The notes under the pieces were generated by a model. It had not been told where the DNA came from and did no database searches. It saw nothing but the letters and a program-made list of their open reading frames with translations. A stretch of DNA of 64,000 nt from Chryseobacterium sp. H1D6B (GTDB lineage: Bacteria > Bacteroidota > Bacteroidia > Flavobacteriales > Weeksellaceae), in contig NZ_JARXVJ010000001.1 in assembly GCF_029892445.1 (NCBI RefSeq), positions 4,402,001-4,466,000 on the forward strand. The letters run 5' to 3'. The number at the start of each line of letters is the position of its first letter. The first letter of the stretch is position 1. A program made the position numbers and the translations under genes. This document shows positions 17,708 through 26,900 of the stretch, in pieces.

Positions 17708-18163
17708 TTAAACTCCAAATTGTGCTAAGTGATGGTTGAGGTGTTTTGCAAACATATTATTCCACTCCTGAGATTTCAATGGACCAAAAGAAAAAGATTC
17801 TTTTCCGTCGAAAGCTGAAGTACCCAGCTGCTGTGTTTTTTGGATAAAACCGATCAGTCTCTTCTTTTCGTCTTCAAAAACTCTTCTTTCTGTCACGATA
17901 AATTGAGGCGCTGTGGGACCATTTTTAGTATAGGCTTTCTCTCCTACCACTTTAGGTTTTACAAAACTTTTTAAAATAAATTTCGCAATAGAACCCGGTT
18001 TTTTGTGTTTTTCAGGTTCGTACACCATTTCATAAGAAATACAGCAGTGAGCCAGCATCTGGTCAACCGTCATTTTTCCCCATAATCCAGGAGTTTCTGA
18101 TGTCAGTTTATTGATTCTATCAATGTAATTCTGAGCGTCTTTCGCGTCAAATACGTTTTCCAT
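17708..18163 (-). CDS. DUF1569 (DinB-like) protein
   Basis: 151 residues. LWGKMTVDQMLAHCCISYEM and the C-terminal EWNNMFAKHLNHHLAQFGV give the three-histidine pattern (H in MLAHC, HLNHHL) of DUF1569 within the DinB/YfiT four-helix superfamily, where three His bind a divalent metal. Such enzymes are usually metal-dependent transferases acting on thiols or amines. A minus-strand TATATTTG box at 18186-18193 probably starts the whole 18.2-15.8 kb operon. Confidence 0.82.
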   Translation of the reverse strand: MENVFDAKDAQNYIDRINKLTSETPGLWGKMTVDQMLAHCCISYEMVYEPEKHKKPGSIAKFILKSFVKPKVVGEKAYTKNGPTAPQFIVTERRVFEDEKKRLIGFIQKTQQLGTSAFDGKESFSFGPLKSQEWNNMFAKHLNHHLAQFGV

Positions 18164-18185
18164 AACTTATTGAATTGTCTGGAAA

Positions 18186-18193
18186 CAAATATA
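18186..18193 (-). promoter_or_regulatory. TAnnTTTG box for DUF1569-VOC-SRPBCC operon
   Basis: Minus-strand TATATTTG, 22 nt upstream of the ATG at 18163. Confidence 0.55.
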
Positions 18194-18308
18194 TCAGTTT
18201 TTTCTTTTTATTTTATAGCCTTTTGAAAAAACCGTAAAAACCCGGAATGAGTAATAAAATATAGATTATAACAAGTGAATTAATGACTAAATTTCATCAA
18301 TAAAGCAA

Positions 18309-19511
18309 TTATATTTCTTCTAAAGGAGCATCTTCCGGCTTATCATCCGGTTTCACATATCTAAAGACCAACCACATTTTTATTTTAAGAGCAATCCAGC
18401 CTAAAAATGCATACACCATAAGAAGAATTCCCAAATGTTTCAGATAAGGAAATGTAAGTTCTACTGAACCTTTTTGTATTAGCAGAATTTTAAAAGCCTG
18501 TAAAAAAGGGGTTAAAGGAATAATATTCGCAATAAACTGTACAAAAGCGGGCATCGCATTTAAAGGCCAAGTAAATCCGCTGATAATAAACGCCGGAGAA
18601 GCAATAACCATAAGGATCTGTGTAGCTTTTAAAGCATCGGGAATCAGGATGCTGACAAGAACACCCAGAAAAGAAGCTGAACCAACAAAAACAGCCGTAA
18701 GAATAATAAAATTCAATATTCCCTGCGGCATGGGGACTTTAAAGATCATGTGCATGAAATAATACATTCCAACAATAAGAATTGAGAAAATCCAGATCGG
18801 AATTACTTTGATCAGCATTGTTGGGAATGCCCATTTCCTCATTCCGTAATATTCCTTAATGAAAGACCCGCCTTTAAATTCAGCGGCAAAACTCACCGCC
18901 ATTGCTAATAAAATCACCTGCTGCAAAACTACTGCAAGCATGGCAGGCCACATAAAGATAAGATAGTTGCTGGTGGTATTAAAAAGGGTAATATAATTGG
19001 TTTTAAAAGGTTCAAATTGGGTAGCTGCACGGGTGGCAGGCATTCCCGCTTTTTGAAGGGCTTTTATGGAAGCTCCTGCAGAAAATGTTCCGATGGTAAG
19101 CTGGAGTGCTTTTGTGGCAAAATTCGCTGTCAGCACATTTCCTGTATTAATGTACACATTCACTTCCGGGTATTTTTTCTGAAGCATTGCTCCTTCAAAT
19201 TTTGACGGAATAATCACCACGGCGGCCGCTTCATTTCTAATGACCTCATCTTTAATGCTTGCCGGCTCCTGAACATATCTGATCACCCTGACCCCTTTAT
19301 TGTCTTCAAGCATCTCAGTAAGCTGATTGGATAAAGGAGTATTGTCTCTGTCTATTACAATCACAGGAGTATTTTCCACTTTTCCGCTTTTATAAACGAA
19401 CCCCAACAGCGTTGCATAGAACAACGGTGCCAAAAAGAATACGGTTCTCAGGGTAGAATTCCCTATGAACATTTTAAATTCTCGTTTCAAAAGACGGAAA
19501 AATTCTTTCAT
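18309..19511 (-). CDS. ABC-2 type efflux permease
   Basis: 400 residues. One N-terminal TM (residues ~20-38), a ~140-residue periplasmic domain, and five C-terminal TMs form the ABC2_membrane_3 (YhhJ/YbhR) layout. The sequence IDRDNTPLSNQLTEMLEDN and the later FKGGSFIKEYYGMRKWAFP and SPAFIISGFTWPLNAMP are typical for this permease class. It would form the inner-membrane part of a tripartite exporter with the HlyD lipoprotein and TolC protein directly upstream (7 and 21 nt). No ATP-binding subunit is encoded in this operon. Confidence 0.85.
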   Translation of the reverse strand: MKEFFRLLKREFKMFIGNSTLRTVFFLAPLFYATLLGFVYKSGKVENTPVIVIDRDNTPLSNQLTEMLEDNKGVRVIRYVQEPASIKDEVIRNEAAAVVIIPSKFEGAMLQKKYPEVNVYINTGNVLTANFATKALQLTIGTFSAGASIKALQKAGMPATRAATQFEPFKTNYITLFNTTSNYLIFMWPAMLAVVLQQVILLAMAVSFAAEFKGGSFIKEYYGMRKWAFPTMLIKVIPIWIFSILIVGMYYFMHMIFKVPMPQGILNFIILTAVFVGSASFLGVLVSILIPDALKATQILMVIASPAFIISGFTWPLNAMPAFVQFIANIIPLTPFLQAFKILLIQKGSVELTFPYLKHLGILLMVYAFLGWIALKIKMWLVFRYVKPDDKPEDAPLEEI

Positions 19512-19518
19512 AGCTTCT

Positions 19519-20478
19519 TTATTTCAGGAGAACATTTGCATTAACCAGGATACTTTTGGCTTTATTCATATCGTTTGGCTTTACTTTTATTTCATAGACA
19601 GCATCCTCCAGCTGGTAATCCGGATAGGCAGTGGTAATATCTGCATATCTTGTCAGCTGTTTGATATATAAAATAGTACCCTCTAAATTTTCTTTGTTAT
19701 AGACCACCTGCATGGTAACGATCTGTCCTTTTTTATACTTTGAGATTTTACTTTCAGGAACCGTAAATCTAAAATAAGTGCTGTCTGGAATATAACCGTT
19801 GAATAAGGCAAAACCAGCTGTTGCAAGTTCTCCGGTATTCAGACTTATCGTTTCTATTTCCATGTCGTTGGTAGCGATCACATATCTTTCAGAGTAGGCT
19901 ACATTAGCTTCCTGCAGTGCTCCTTTTGCCTGTGAAGCCTGCCCTGCCGCCATTTCTACTTTTTCGTAGCGGGTGCCTCTTTTAACGTCATCCAATTCTG
20001 CAACTACAGCATCATACTGAGCTTTTGCTCCCTGAAGCTTAGCATATACTTCATCATATGCCTGAGGAGACATAAGACTGTCTCTATACATATTGGAAGC
20101 TCTTTTGAAGGATTTCTGAGCAAAATCATATTGTTCTTTCAGTCCTTTGTATTTGGCCTGCAGCTGTTTCATCTGATCGGCAGTGGCTCCGTTTTTAGCC
20201 ATTTGTTCCTGTGCTGTGGCTGCACTTACCGCTCCTTGTGCCTGTGCTATTTTTGCAGAAACTTCAGGAATATCGAGCAAAGCCAATGTATCTCCCTTTT
20301 TTACGGTCTGCCCTTCTGTAACGTATATTTTTAAGATTCTTCCGGGTACTTTGGGAGCAAAGGAGATCACTTCTTTTTTAGCCTTTCCTTCGGAATCATT
20401 TAAATTTTCTTTTTTTGTACTGCAGCTTCCTAATAAAATTAGAACAATAAACAGCAGTGATATATTTTTTTGCATCAT
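19519..20478 (-). CDS. HlyD/membrane-fusion lipoprotein of an efflux system
   Basis: 319 residues. Lipobox ILLGSC anchors it to a membrane. It has a lipoyl half (VPGRILKIYVTEGQTVKKGDTLALLDIPEV), a long alpha-hairpin (residues ~75-170, Ala/Gln/Lys-rich), and a second lipoyl/barrel part with ATNDMEIETISLNTGELATAG. This is the periplasmic adaptor linking the ABC-2 permease to TolC. Genes are tightly packed (14 nt after tolC-like, 7 nt before permease), so it is a single operon. Confidence 0.88.
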   Translation of the reverse strand: MMQKNISLLFIVLILLGSCSTKKENLNDSEGKAKKEVISFAPKVPGRILKIYVTEGQTVKKGDTLALLDIPEVSAKIAQAQGAVSAATAQEQMAKNGATADQMKQLQAKYKGLKEQYDFAQKSFKRASNMYRDSLMSPQAYDEVYAKLQGAKAQYDAVVAELDDVKRGTRYEKVEMAAGQASQAKGALQEANVAYSERYVIATNDMEIETISLNTGELATAGFALFNGYIPDSTYFRFTVPESKISKYKKGQIVTMQVVYNKENLEGTILYIKQLTRYADITTAYPDYQLEDAVYEIKVKPNDMNKAKSILVNANVLLK

Positions 20479-20492
20479 TTTAATTTTAAAAG

Positions 20493-21902
20493 TTAATAAA
20501 GTTTAGCAACATCCAGTTCCTGAGTCGATCTCATTAATTCGATTCCGGCTCTTCTTTGGTTAAAAACTGCATTTTGATATTCAAGTTCTACCGCTTCGAG
20601 ATCACTTTCTGCTTCTATCAGCTGTGAAGATTTGCTCATTCCGTATCTGAATTCTTTTTCGGCCTGCACCAGAGCATTTTTAGCCAGTTCTTTTTCTTTG
20701 CTCTTCAGCTCGATCTGTGCATTGGCGATATCGTAATTGGTTTGATTGTTGGCCAGATTCAGCGTTAGTTTTTTCAAAGCATCTTCTTTTTGGTTTTGAA
20801 GAACTTCCTTGCCTATCCTTGCGGTCTCTTCAGCATGTTTCCCTTCTCTTCCATCAAAAATATCCCATTTGAAGCCTACTCCAGCTGTAATGAGTGGGAG
20901 AATGTTAATATTAGTGGGTCTCCAGTCTAATTTAGTTCCTTCATAACCGATAAGCGGAGCCGCAGGAATTATATTTTCAGAGGTTTTCACTCTTGCTCCG
21001 TAAAGCCCGATATAATAGGCGGATGCCATCAGCTGTACTTTAGGGATTTTCCATGTTTTTTCAGCTTTTATTTTATAATCTGCGGCGGTAATTCCATGTT
21101 CTAAAGCACGGATCTCCGCTCTCTGTTCAATCCCCTTTTCAGGTGACAAAAGTTCTACGGGTCTCAAGACGGGCTCAATCATTCTAAGTCTTTCTCTTTG
21201 AATTCCGGTGAATATATAAAGCTGGGTGAGAAGAAGTTCTTTCTTCCCTTCATATTCTACTATTTTTGCATTTAATGCTGCCTGAGCAAGTTCGATTTTC
21301 TTATGGTCATAAGGAGTGATCAGGCCGTAACCTAAAGCCTTGTCTGCTGTTTTCCGATTGATCTCAAGTCTTTTTTTACTTTCATCTAAAACTTTTTTGG
21401 ACTGATGAATCAGAGCAAGCTGGTCATAAGCTTTTGAAATATTAGCAATCACTTCATCTCTAGTTTTTTCAAGCAGAATATCCTCAGACATCTTTTTTTC
21501 CTGAATCGCTTTTTTAAGATACTTCACCTTTCCTCCTGAATACAATAACATTTTAGCGTCTGCTTTTGCAATTCCGGAGAATCCTGAAATATTAAGATTA
21601 TTATTAAAACTTCCCTGCGGAATATGAATAAAAGGCTCCAGATTAATCTCTGGCGAAGTAAGACGTGCTGTAGCATTAAGATAACCTGCCTGCCCGCTGA
21701 CTTCCAAAGTCGGGAGAAAAATATCTTTTAGTTTATGCTCATCAAGATCGGTAAGTTTATTCTGAGTGGTCTGCATTTTGAGATCCGAATCCCGGATCAT
21801 CGCACTGTCTAATAATTCTTTAAAATCAGGTGCAGACTGAGCCCAGCCAAGAACTGGGAATATAAAAAAACCAAGGGTAAAAATCAATAAATTGTTTCTC
21901 AT
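20493..21902 (-). CDS. TolC family outer-membrane efflux protein
   Basis: 469 residues. Signal peptide ending LGWAQ, then the duplicated OEP layout: paired long coiled helices with Ala/Gln/Lys heptads and two short beta parts (LEVSGQAGYLNATARLTSP and VQLMASAYYIGLYG). AKADAKMLLYSGGKVKYLKKAI and GVGFKWDIFDGREGKHAEETARI are the characteristic strand-to-helix turns. It forms the trimeric outer-membrane duct for the HlyD-permease pair downstream. A minus-strand TATATTTG box at 21918-21925 gives a short leader. Confidence 0.88.
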   Translation of the reverse strand: MRNNLLIFTLGFFIFPVLGWAQSAPDFKELLDSAMIRDSDLKMQTTQNKLTDLDEHKLKDIFLPTLEVSGQAGYLNATARLTSPEINLEPFIHIPQGSFNNNLNISGFSGIAKADAKMLLYSGGKVKYLKKAIQEKKMSEDILLEKTRDEVIANISKAYDQLALIHQSKKVLDESKKRLEINRKTADKALGYGLITPYDHKKIELAQAALNAKIVEYEGKKELLLTQLYIFTGIQRERLRMIEPVLRPVELLSPEKGIEQRAEIRALEHGITAADYKIKAEKTWKIPKVQLMASAYYIGLYGARVKTSENIIPAAPLIGYEGTKLDWRPTNINILPLITAGVGFKWDIFDGREGKHAEETARIGKEVLQNQKEDALKKLTLNLANNQTNYDIANAQIELKSKEKELAKNALVQAEKEFRYGMSKSSQLIEAESDLEAVELEYQNAVFNQRRAGIELMRSTQELDVAKLY

Positions 21903-21917
21903 GCTCCATGTTTACAA

Positions 21918-21925
21918 CAAATATA
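21918..21925 (-). promoter_or_regulatory. TAnnTTTG box of the TolC-HlyD-permease operon
   Basis: Minus-strand TATATTTG, 15 nt before the ATG at 21902. Confidence 0.55.
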
Positions 21926-22281
21926 ATGCAAAAAAGGCTTACTTCCATGAAGAACAGTCACAGAATAGTGAATTTAAAACAAGTTTAGCGGGAAGACTCT
22001 GTTATAAGGGTTTTTCATGGAATCGTTTAAAAAAGGTTTAATTTTGAGTTTTATGGAAGTTTAGAACTTTACAAGAAAAAGATCATAAAAAAGAAAGAAA
22101 AATAATTTTCACAATAAATATATAATAATTAGATTTCATAAATTTAAAATTACGTTCTAAATACTATTTTCCGTCATTTCTGAGCAATTGATAAAAATAA
22201 AAAAACCATTAAAAAGAACTTAAAAATCAAACAGTTATGACTACAGAATAAGTATTACATTGCAGTCGTAAAAATTATGAA
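21926..22281. other. AT-rich intergenic region before the amidase gene
   Basis: No gene of convincing length. A plus-strand TAATTTTG box at 22039-22046 is far from any start. At 22237 an in-frame ATG is followed after four codons by TAA (22249-22251), then the frame stays open into the amidase start at 22282. Confidence 0.4.
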
Positions 22282-22713
22282 ATGGTAAGGTTTGATGAAT
22301 TATGGAAAAATCATCCGGGAACATATAAGCCGTGCAATGAAAATCTATTCCAAAATCAATGTGCGGTCCGTATGAGCCAGGCATTGTATAATTCTAACGT
22401 TGATATGCTGTCGTTTCATGGTATAAAATGCTGGGAAAAACATAATGATGGTTTTAAACACGCATTAAGAGCCCAAGAATTGGCTGACTGGCTTCACATG
22501 CATCCCGAAATTTTTGGAAATAGATTAAAACTGGAAAGAAAAAAATATCCTAAAATGAATTATAAAAGTTTCAAACACAAAGGGATTATTTTTATTAAAA
22601 ACGGCTGGGGACCAACAGATCATATTGATCTATGGGACGGTGTATCTTTAAAAGGAGGTACAGCCGATTATTTTAATTATGGAGCAGAAATATGGTTTTG
22701 GGCTTTAATTTAA
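22282..22713 (+). CDS. Tae4-like peptidoglycan amidase (T6SS effector family)
   Basis: 143 residues, matching Tae4 effectors in length and motif order. FDELWKNHPG at the N-terminus, NQCAVRMSQAL with catalytic Cys27, GIKCWEKH, HALRAQELADWL, then GIIFIKNGWGPTDHIDLWDG with catalytic His114, and the closing EIWFWAL. Tae4 enzymes are NlpC/P60-like DL-endopeptidases that cleave D-Glu-mDAP bonds in the periplasm of rival cells. No signal peptide, as expected for an injected effector. A lipoprotein gene follows after 10 nt, the place of an immunity gene. No T6SS structural genes are in the window. Confidence 0.82.
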   Translation: MVRFDELWKNHPGTYKPCNENLFQNQCAVRMSQALYNSNVDMLSFHGIKCWEKHNDGFKHALRAQELADWLHMHPEIFGNRLKLERKKYPKMNYKSFKHKGIIFIKNGWGPTDHIDLWDGVSLKGGTADYFNYGAEIWFWALI

Positions 22714-22723
22714 ATTTTTTAGG

Positions 22724-23206
22724 ATGAAAACATTAACTTACATAATAATGATTATTTTCATTACACAATCATGTACTGAAAATAAAAGTGAAACTCAAAA
22801 ATTAAGGAACACTCGTTTGGTAACAGATACAATAACATTAGACGGAACTTTTCTAGAGTTAATCAATAATAATGGTAAGGGTGAATTAAAAACCTCATCA
22901 AAAAAATTCAAATCTTTAAACACTTTGAAAATTAAGCCACCATGCTATTTTTTGAGATATAACGGCAGACTCACAAAATATAAATATCCAAAATTCAATA
23001 TTACAAATACAGTTATTATACTTGGCGGTACAAAAACAGACAGTTTGAATCATATTTACGGTTCACAGCTTCAAGGCGTTTTATTTAAAAATGATAGTAT
23101 AATAATAACTGAAGGAATTCTGAAAAATTACAGTTCCGTCTATAAAGATATTGGAGTTGATGAAAAAGATTATTGGGGATTTGCATCAGGGCTATACAAT
23201 CATTAA
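22724..23206 (+). CDS. Lipoprotein, candidate immunity protein to the Tae4-like amidase
   Basis: 160 residues. N-terminal TLTYIIMIIFITQSC with lipobox Cys17 targets it to the periplasmic face. The mature part is Asn/Lys-rich and predicted beta-rich (NTVIILGGTKTDSLN, GSQLQGVLFKNDSIIITEG) and has no similarity I can see to Tai4, the helical partner of classic Tae4. Its tight spacing after the amidase and periplasmic location fit an immunity role; that role is inference. Confidence 0.5.
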   Translation: MKTLTYIIMIIFITQSCTENKSETQKLRNTRLVTDTITLDGTFLELINNNGKGELKTSSKKFKSLNTLKIKPPCYFLRYNGRLTKYKYPKFNITNTVIILGGTKTDSLNHIYGSQLQGVLFKNDSIIITEGILKNYSSVYKDIGVDEKDYWGFASGLYNH

Positions 23207-23343
23207 AATTGATAAAAATTCACTAATAATTAAATAAATGGAGTTTATTATAAAAAGTTTCTCGATACGATTTTTACAACATCTACTCGAAATGACGGGA
23301 AGCAGTGAATACCAACATGAGTAAAAAGAAGAAATATTTGAAA

Positions 23344-23376
23344 CAAAAAACTCCCCGCAAATTTGCGGGGAGTTTT
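23344..23376 (-). terminator. Intrinsic terminator after ecotin
   Basis: A near-perfect palindrome at 23347-23376 with the GC-rich core CTCCCCGC/GCGGGGAG, flanked by A and T runs. It probably works for both directions. Confidence 0.9.
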
Positions 23377-23397
23377 ATATTGAAGGTCAATTTCAAG

Positions 23398-23886
23398 CTA
23401 TTTTTGAACTGCTTTTTTCATTGAAGTGTCCGGGCGTAAGATTCTGTAACGCACTTCCAGATCTTTAGGAATATAAAAAACCAAAGGCAGTTTACTGTTG
23501 TATCTTACAATTTCCGGCTGAAGAGAAACGAACTTCTTCGTCGTTTTTTTATCTAAACAAGCCATCAAAGTTCCTCCAACTTCTCCTTTAGATTCCACCT
23601 CATAATAATTGTATCCCCAACCCTGCAGATCCTGAGTTTTTACATTCCCCATTAAAAAATAGTTATTACAGTCCAGCATCTTTTCAGTCCCTACAAAAAA
23701 TTCAACTTTTAGATCGTTTTCATTTTTGGCAACAGGAAGCTGGATGTACACCTGCTTATATCCTTCTTTCGATTTAGGGAACATTTCGATTTCAAGTTTT
23801 TCATACTTTGCTGTTTTCTTTTGTGCAAAAGCATTTACCCCTATCAACATTACAAATCCTGTAATTAGCATTTTTGAAAATTTCAT
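23398..23886 (-). CDS. eco: Ecotin, periplasmic serine protease inhibitor
   Basis: 162 residues with a signal peptide ending at NAFAQ. LEIEMFPKSKEGYKQVYIQLP, LKVEFFVGTEKMLDCN, LQGWGYNYYEVESKG and VRYNSKLPLVFYIPKDLEVRYRI align with E. coli ecotin throughout. Cys73 and Cys110 correspond to the disulfide that holds the reactive loop. By alignment the P1 residue is Leu107 (GGTLMAC) where E. coli has Met84. It inhibits trypsin/chymotrypsin/elastase-like proteases as a dimer. It follows the alpha-2-macroglobulin gene after 42 nt on the same strand. Confidence 0.93.
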   Translation of the reverse strand: MKFSKMLITGFVMLIGVNAFAQKKTAKYEKLEIEMFPKSKEGYKQVYIQLPVAKNENDLKVEFFVGTEKMLDCNNYFLMGNVKTQDLQGWGYNYYEVESKGEVGGTLMACLDKKTTKKFVSLQPEIVRYNSKLPLVFYIPKDLEVRYRILRPDTSMKKAVQK

Positions 23887-23928
23887 TTGTTTTCTTTTTT
23901 TAATTAACTACTTCCCTACAGCCAAAAA

Positions 23929-26900
23929 TCATTCCAAAATCTGAACATTCGTCCCTTTTGTATGAGCATTCATCTGCGGTGCATAGTAATTCTGTATGGT
24001 GGTAATTCCATTTGAGAATTTTCCTGATGCATTAGCCGTATAGTCATATTCGAATACAAATTTCCCTTTCGGCATGTACTGAATATAGAAATTCGCAGAA
24101 GCATCTTTAGTAGACTGGTAATACCCTAAGTTATTCTTCCACTGGTATCCAGACAGTACATCTACCGGTTCAAATCCTGCAGCCCGCATGTCTTTGATAT
24201 GAATAAATTCCATCGGCCTGTCAGTATTTAAGATCATTCTCACCGTTACTTTATCTCCTACTTTCAATGGTGTTTCCGGAGAAATCTTCTGCAGCTCTTC
24301 TCCATTCGCAGTTTTCACTTTTTTATAAAGTTCTTTTGTGATGGAGATGTAATTTTCAGAAGATTTTATTTTGTCTAAATCTTCATAATACTGCCAGAAC
24401 AATCCGCCCTGAACAATCCCAGGACCTGGTTTTGTTACAGTAACCGTTCCTAAGTTTTTATCCACAACATCAGTTTTCACCGTTGATTTTACATAACCCG
24501 TTGCCTGAGTCTGCGGATTGATTTCTTTTCCGCCCCAGACGATCGTTGCTTTATCGCTTTCTGCTCCTGTCCATGATTTTCCAGAATTTAAAATCGTAAA
24601 AATCACTTCCGAAGTTCCTCTTGAACTTCCCCAAGAATTGACTTCTTTTTGGGTCACCAGCCAGATCTTCATGTCTTCAATGAATTTCTGGTCATTTGGT
24701 TTTAATGTATTGAAGGCTTCTAAAGCTCCAGCGTGATTCACCACTTTAGAACTGAACCATCCCCAGTCGTCAAGATTCTGTTTCCAGTATACTCCCTGCG
24801 TTTTGGTGTCTGTAGACGTTTCTTTAAGATAATTCATTAATTTATCTGAGGTCTCTTTTAATCCGTAATTGTTCAATAATAAAGCCACTCTATGCAGTCC
24901 GAAGAATGTAAAATCAGTGATCTTAGCTGTCTTCGCTTTTTGTTTTACCAATGCTTTTAACGAAGCACCTTTTCCTTTTAAAGGATACTGCTTTTCCCAA
25001 TAGTTCCGGGTATCAAGATAATCTACAGCCCAGTTGTTCCAAACATTTTCTTTCTTCACATCCCAATACTTATCGATCTCGTTGTCTACGTATTTAATTA
25101 ATTGGGCAACCATTTCATTCTGTGTCGAACTCTGATAATCTTTTACGTTGTCTTTTAACCAAAGATTGATCTTTCCTAAGTTTTTAAGAATATATAACGA
25201 AACTCCATAAGAACTTGGATATCCAGAATACCAAGAGAAACCTCCATCTGGATTCTGCAGTTTTTTGAAATCATCCCAGTCCTGGTTAATAGAATTTCTC
25301 ATTGTGTTGGCATCAAACAGCATTGCTAATTTCTGCATCTGTTCTCCTTCATTTTTGCTTTCTAAAACCCAAGGTGTTTCTTCTAACAACAGTTGTTTTA
25401 ATTCCTGATTTTTCTCTAGATTAGAATTCAATAATCCTTTGTTCTGATATTCTTCAAAAACAGTTTTCATTTTTGGATTTGCTTTGAAAATTTCTGAAGC
25501 TAAAACATCTGCAAACCATTTATTAAAAATCACATCTGCTGAATTGTTCTGGTCATTTTTCAGGCTTGGAAGCGCGAACATAATCTCCCAGATCGGATTC
25601 GTCGTTAATTCCAGTGTATTAGAAACATTAGAAATAGTCGTTGAACTTGCATTTTTAAGATTATCCAATACAAATGTTTTGGTTTCTCCTTCTTTTACAA
25701 AAACAGGGACAGCATCGGTAACCAGCATTCTGTTCGGTAAAACGGCAACGGCTTTCTGTTCTCCGTCAGAATAAGCTCCGGCTTTCGCTGTCACTTTTAA
25801 GATGATCGATGAAACATTATTCGGAACTTTTAATTTCCATGTTAATGCTCCGTTTCCATTTTCGTTTAATTCAAAATTCTGAACGGCTGTATTCAATCCA
25901 AATTTAGAAGAAATATCTTCATTGGTAAAGGCATCTAAAATTTGAAGACTGGCAGAACCATTTAGTTTTTTACTTGTTAAGTTAGATAATTTCGACTGCA
26001 GATTCAATTCATCTCCTTCTCTTAAGAATCTTGGATAGTTCGGTGTTACTGAAAATTCTTTCTGGGTAACGACTTCTTTATTTAAAGTAGCTGCTCTTGC
26101 ATCTTTGGTGTGGGCAAGGAACATCAATTTCCATTTCGTTAAAGCTTCCGGAGAAGTGAATTCGAAGTTTACATTTCCTTCGGCATCCGTTTTTAGATCC
26201 GGATAGAAAAATGCAGTTTCGTTAAGGTTTTGACGAACGGGAACCTTTTCTAAAGATTCCTTAGTATCTTCTTTATCTAAAGCTCCATCTGCATCTTTAG
26301 CTACACTGATTCTTGAGGCTGCGGTTTTTGCTTTTGTAGTTACTTTACTATATCCCAAGACAACTACTTCTTCTATATTTTGTTCTTTAGCAACTGCCAT
26401 GGGAGCTGGAGGTACTGCATTCTCATAGGCAATTCCAGCTGCTGTTCCTTGTAATGACCCTAAAATATTTCCATCAAACCAATTAAACTGCGGAACGTCT
26501 ACATAAACCCCATTGAAATATTTTAATCTTTTCTGATAATATTTCTGTAAAAGATTTTCTCTGATATCATAAGAAGTAACTATTGAATAAGGAGTGTATA
26601 ATTTCTGCCAGTCAAAGCGGTTCGGTGCAAACTGGTCTAAAGACATATCATACATATTCGCAAGCACTTCCGCATTGATCTTTTCTTTGTCACTGCCTGA
26701 AACTTTCACCGACCATTTTTCTTTAGAATCCGGCTCCAGCTTATCTCTGAAAGTGACGGTTTCTATTTTTAAAGGCTGTTCTGTATCTTTTATTGTTAAA
26801 TTAACAGATTGTGTCTGCACATCATTGAAAGCCACCACCTGAAACTGAACATTTAAAATAGATACGTTTTTATCTTTTGGAATATCAGCTGTATATTCTA

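Noticed and set aside
23250..23330. Possible dispersed repeat with CTCGATACG and CTCGAAATGACGG
   Set aside because: It looks like a common flavobacterial intergenic sequence, but no second copy is visible in this window, so it is not reported as a repeat.
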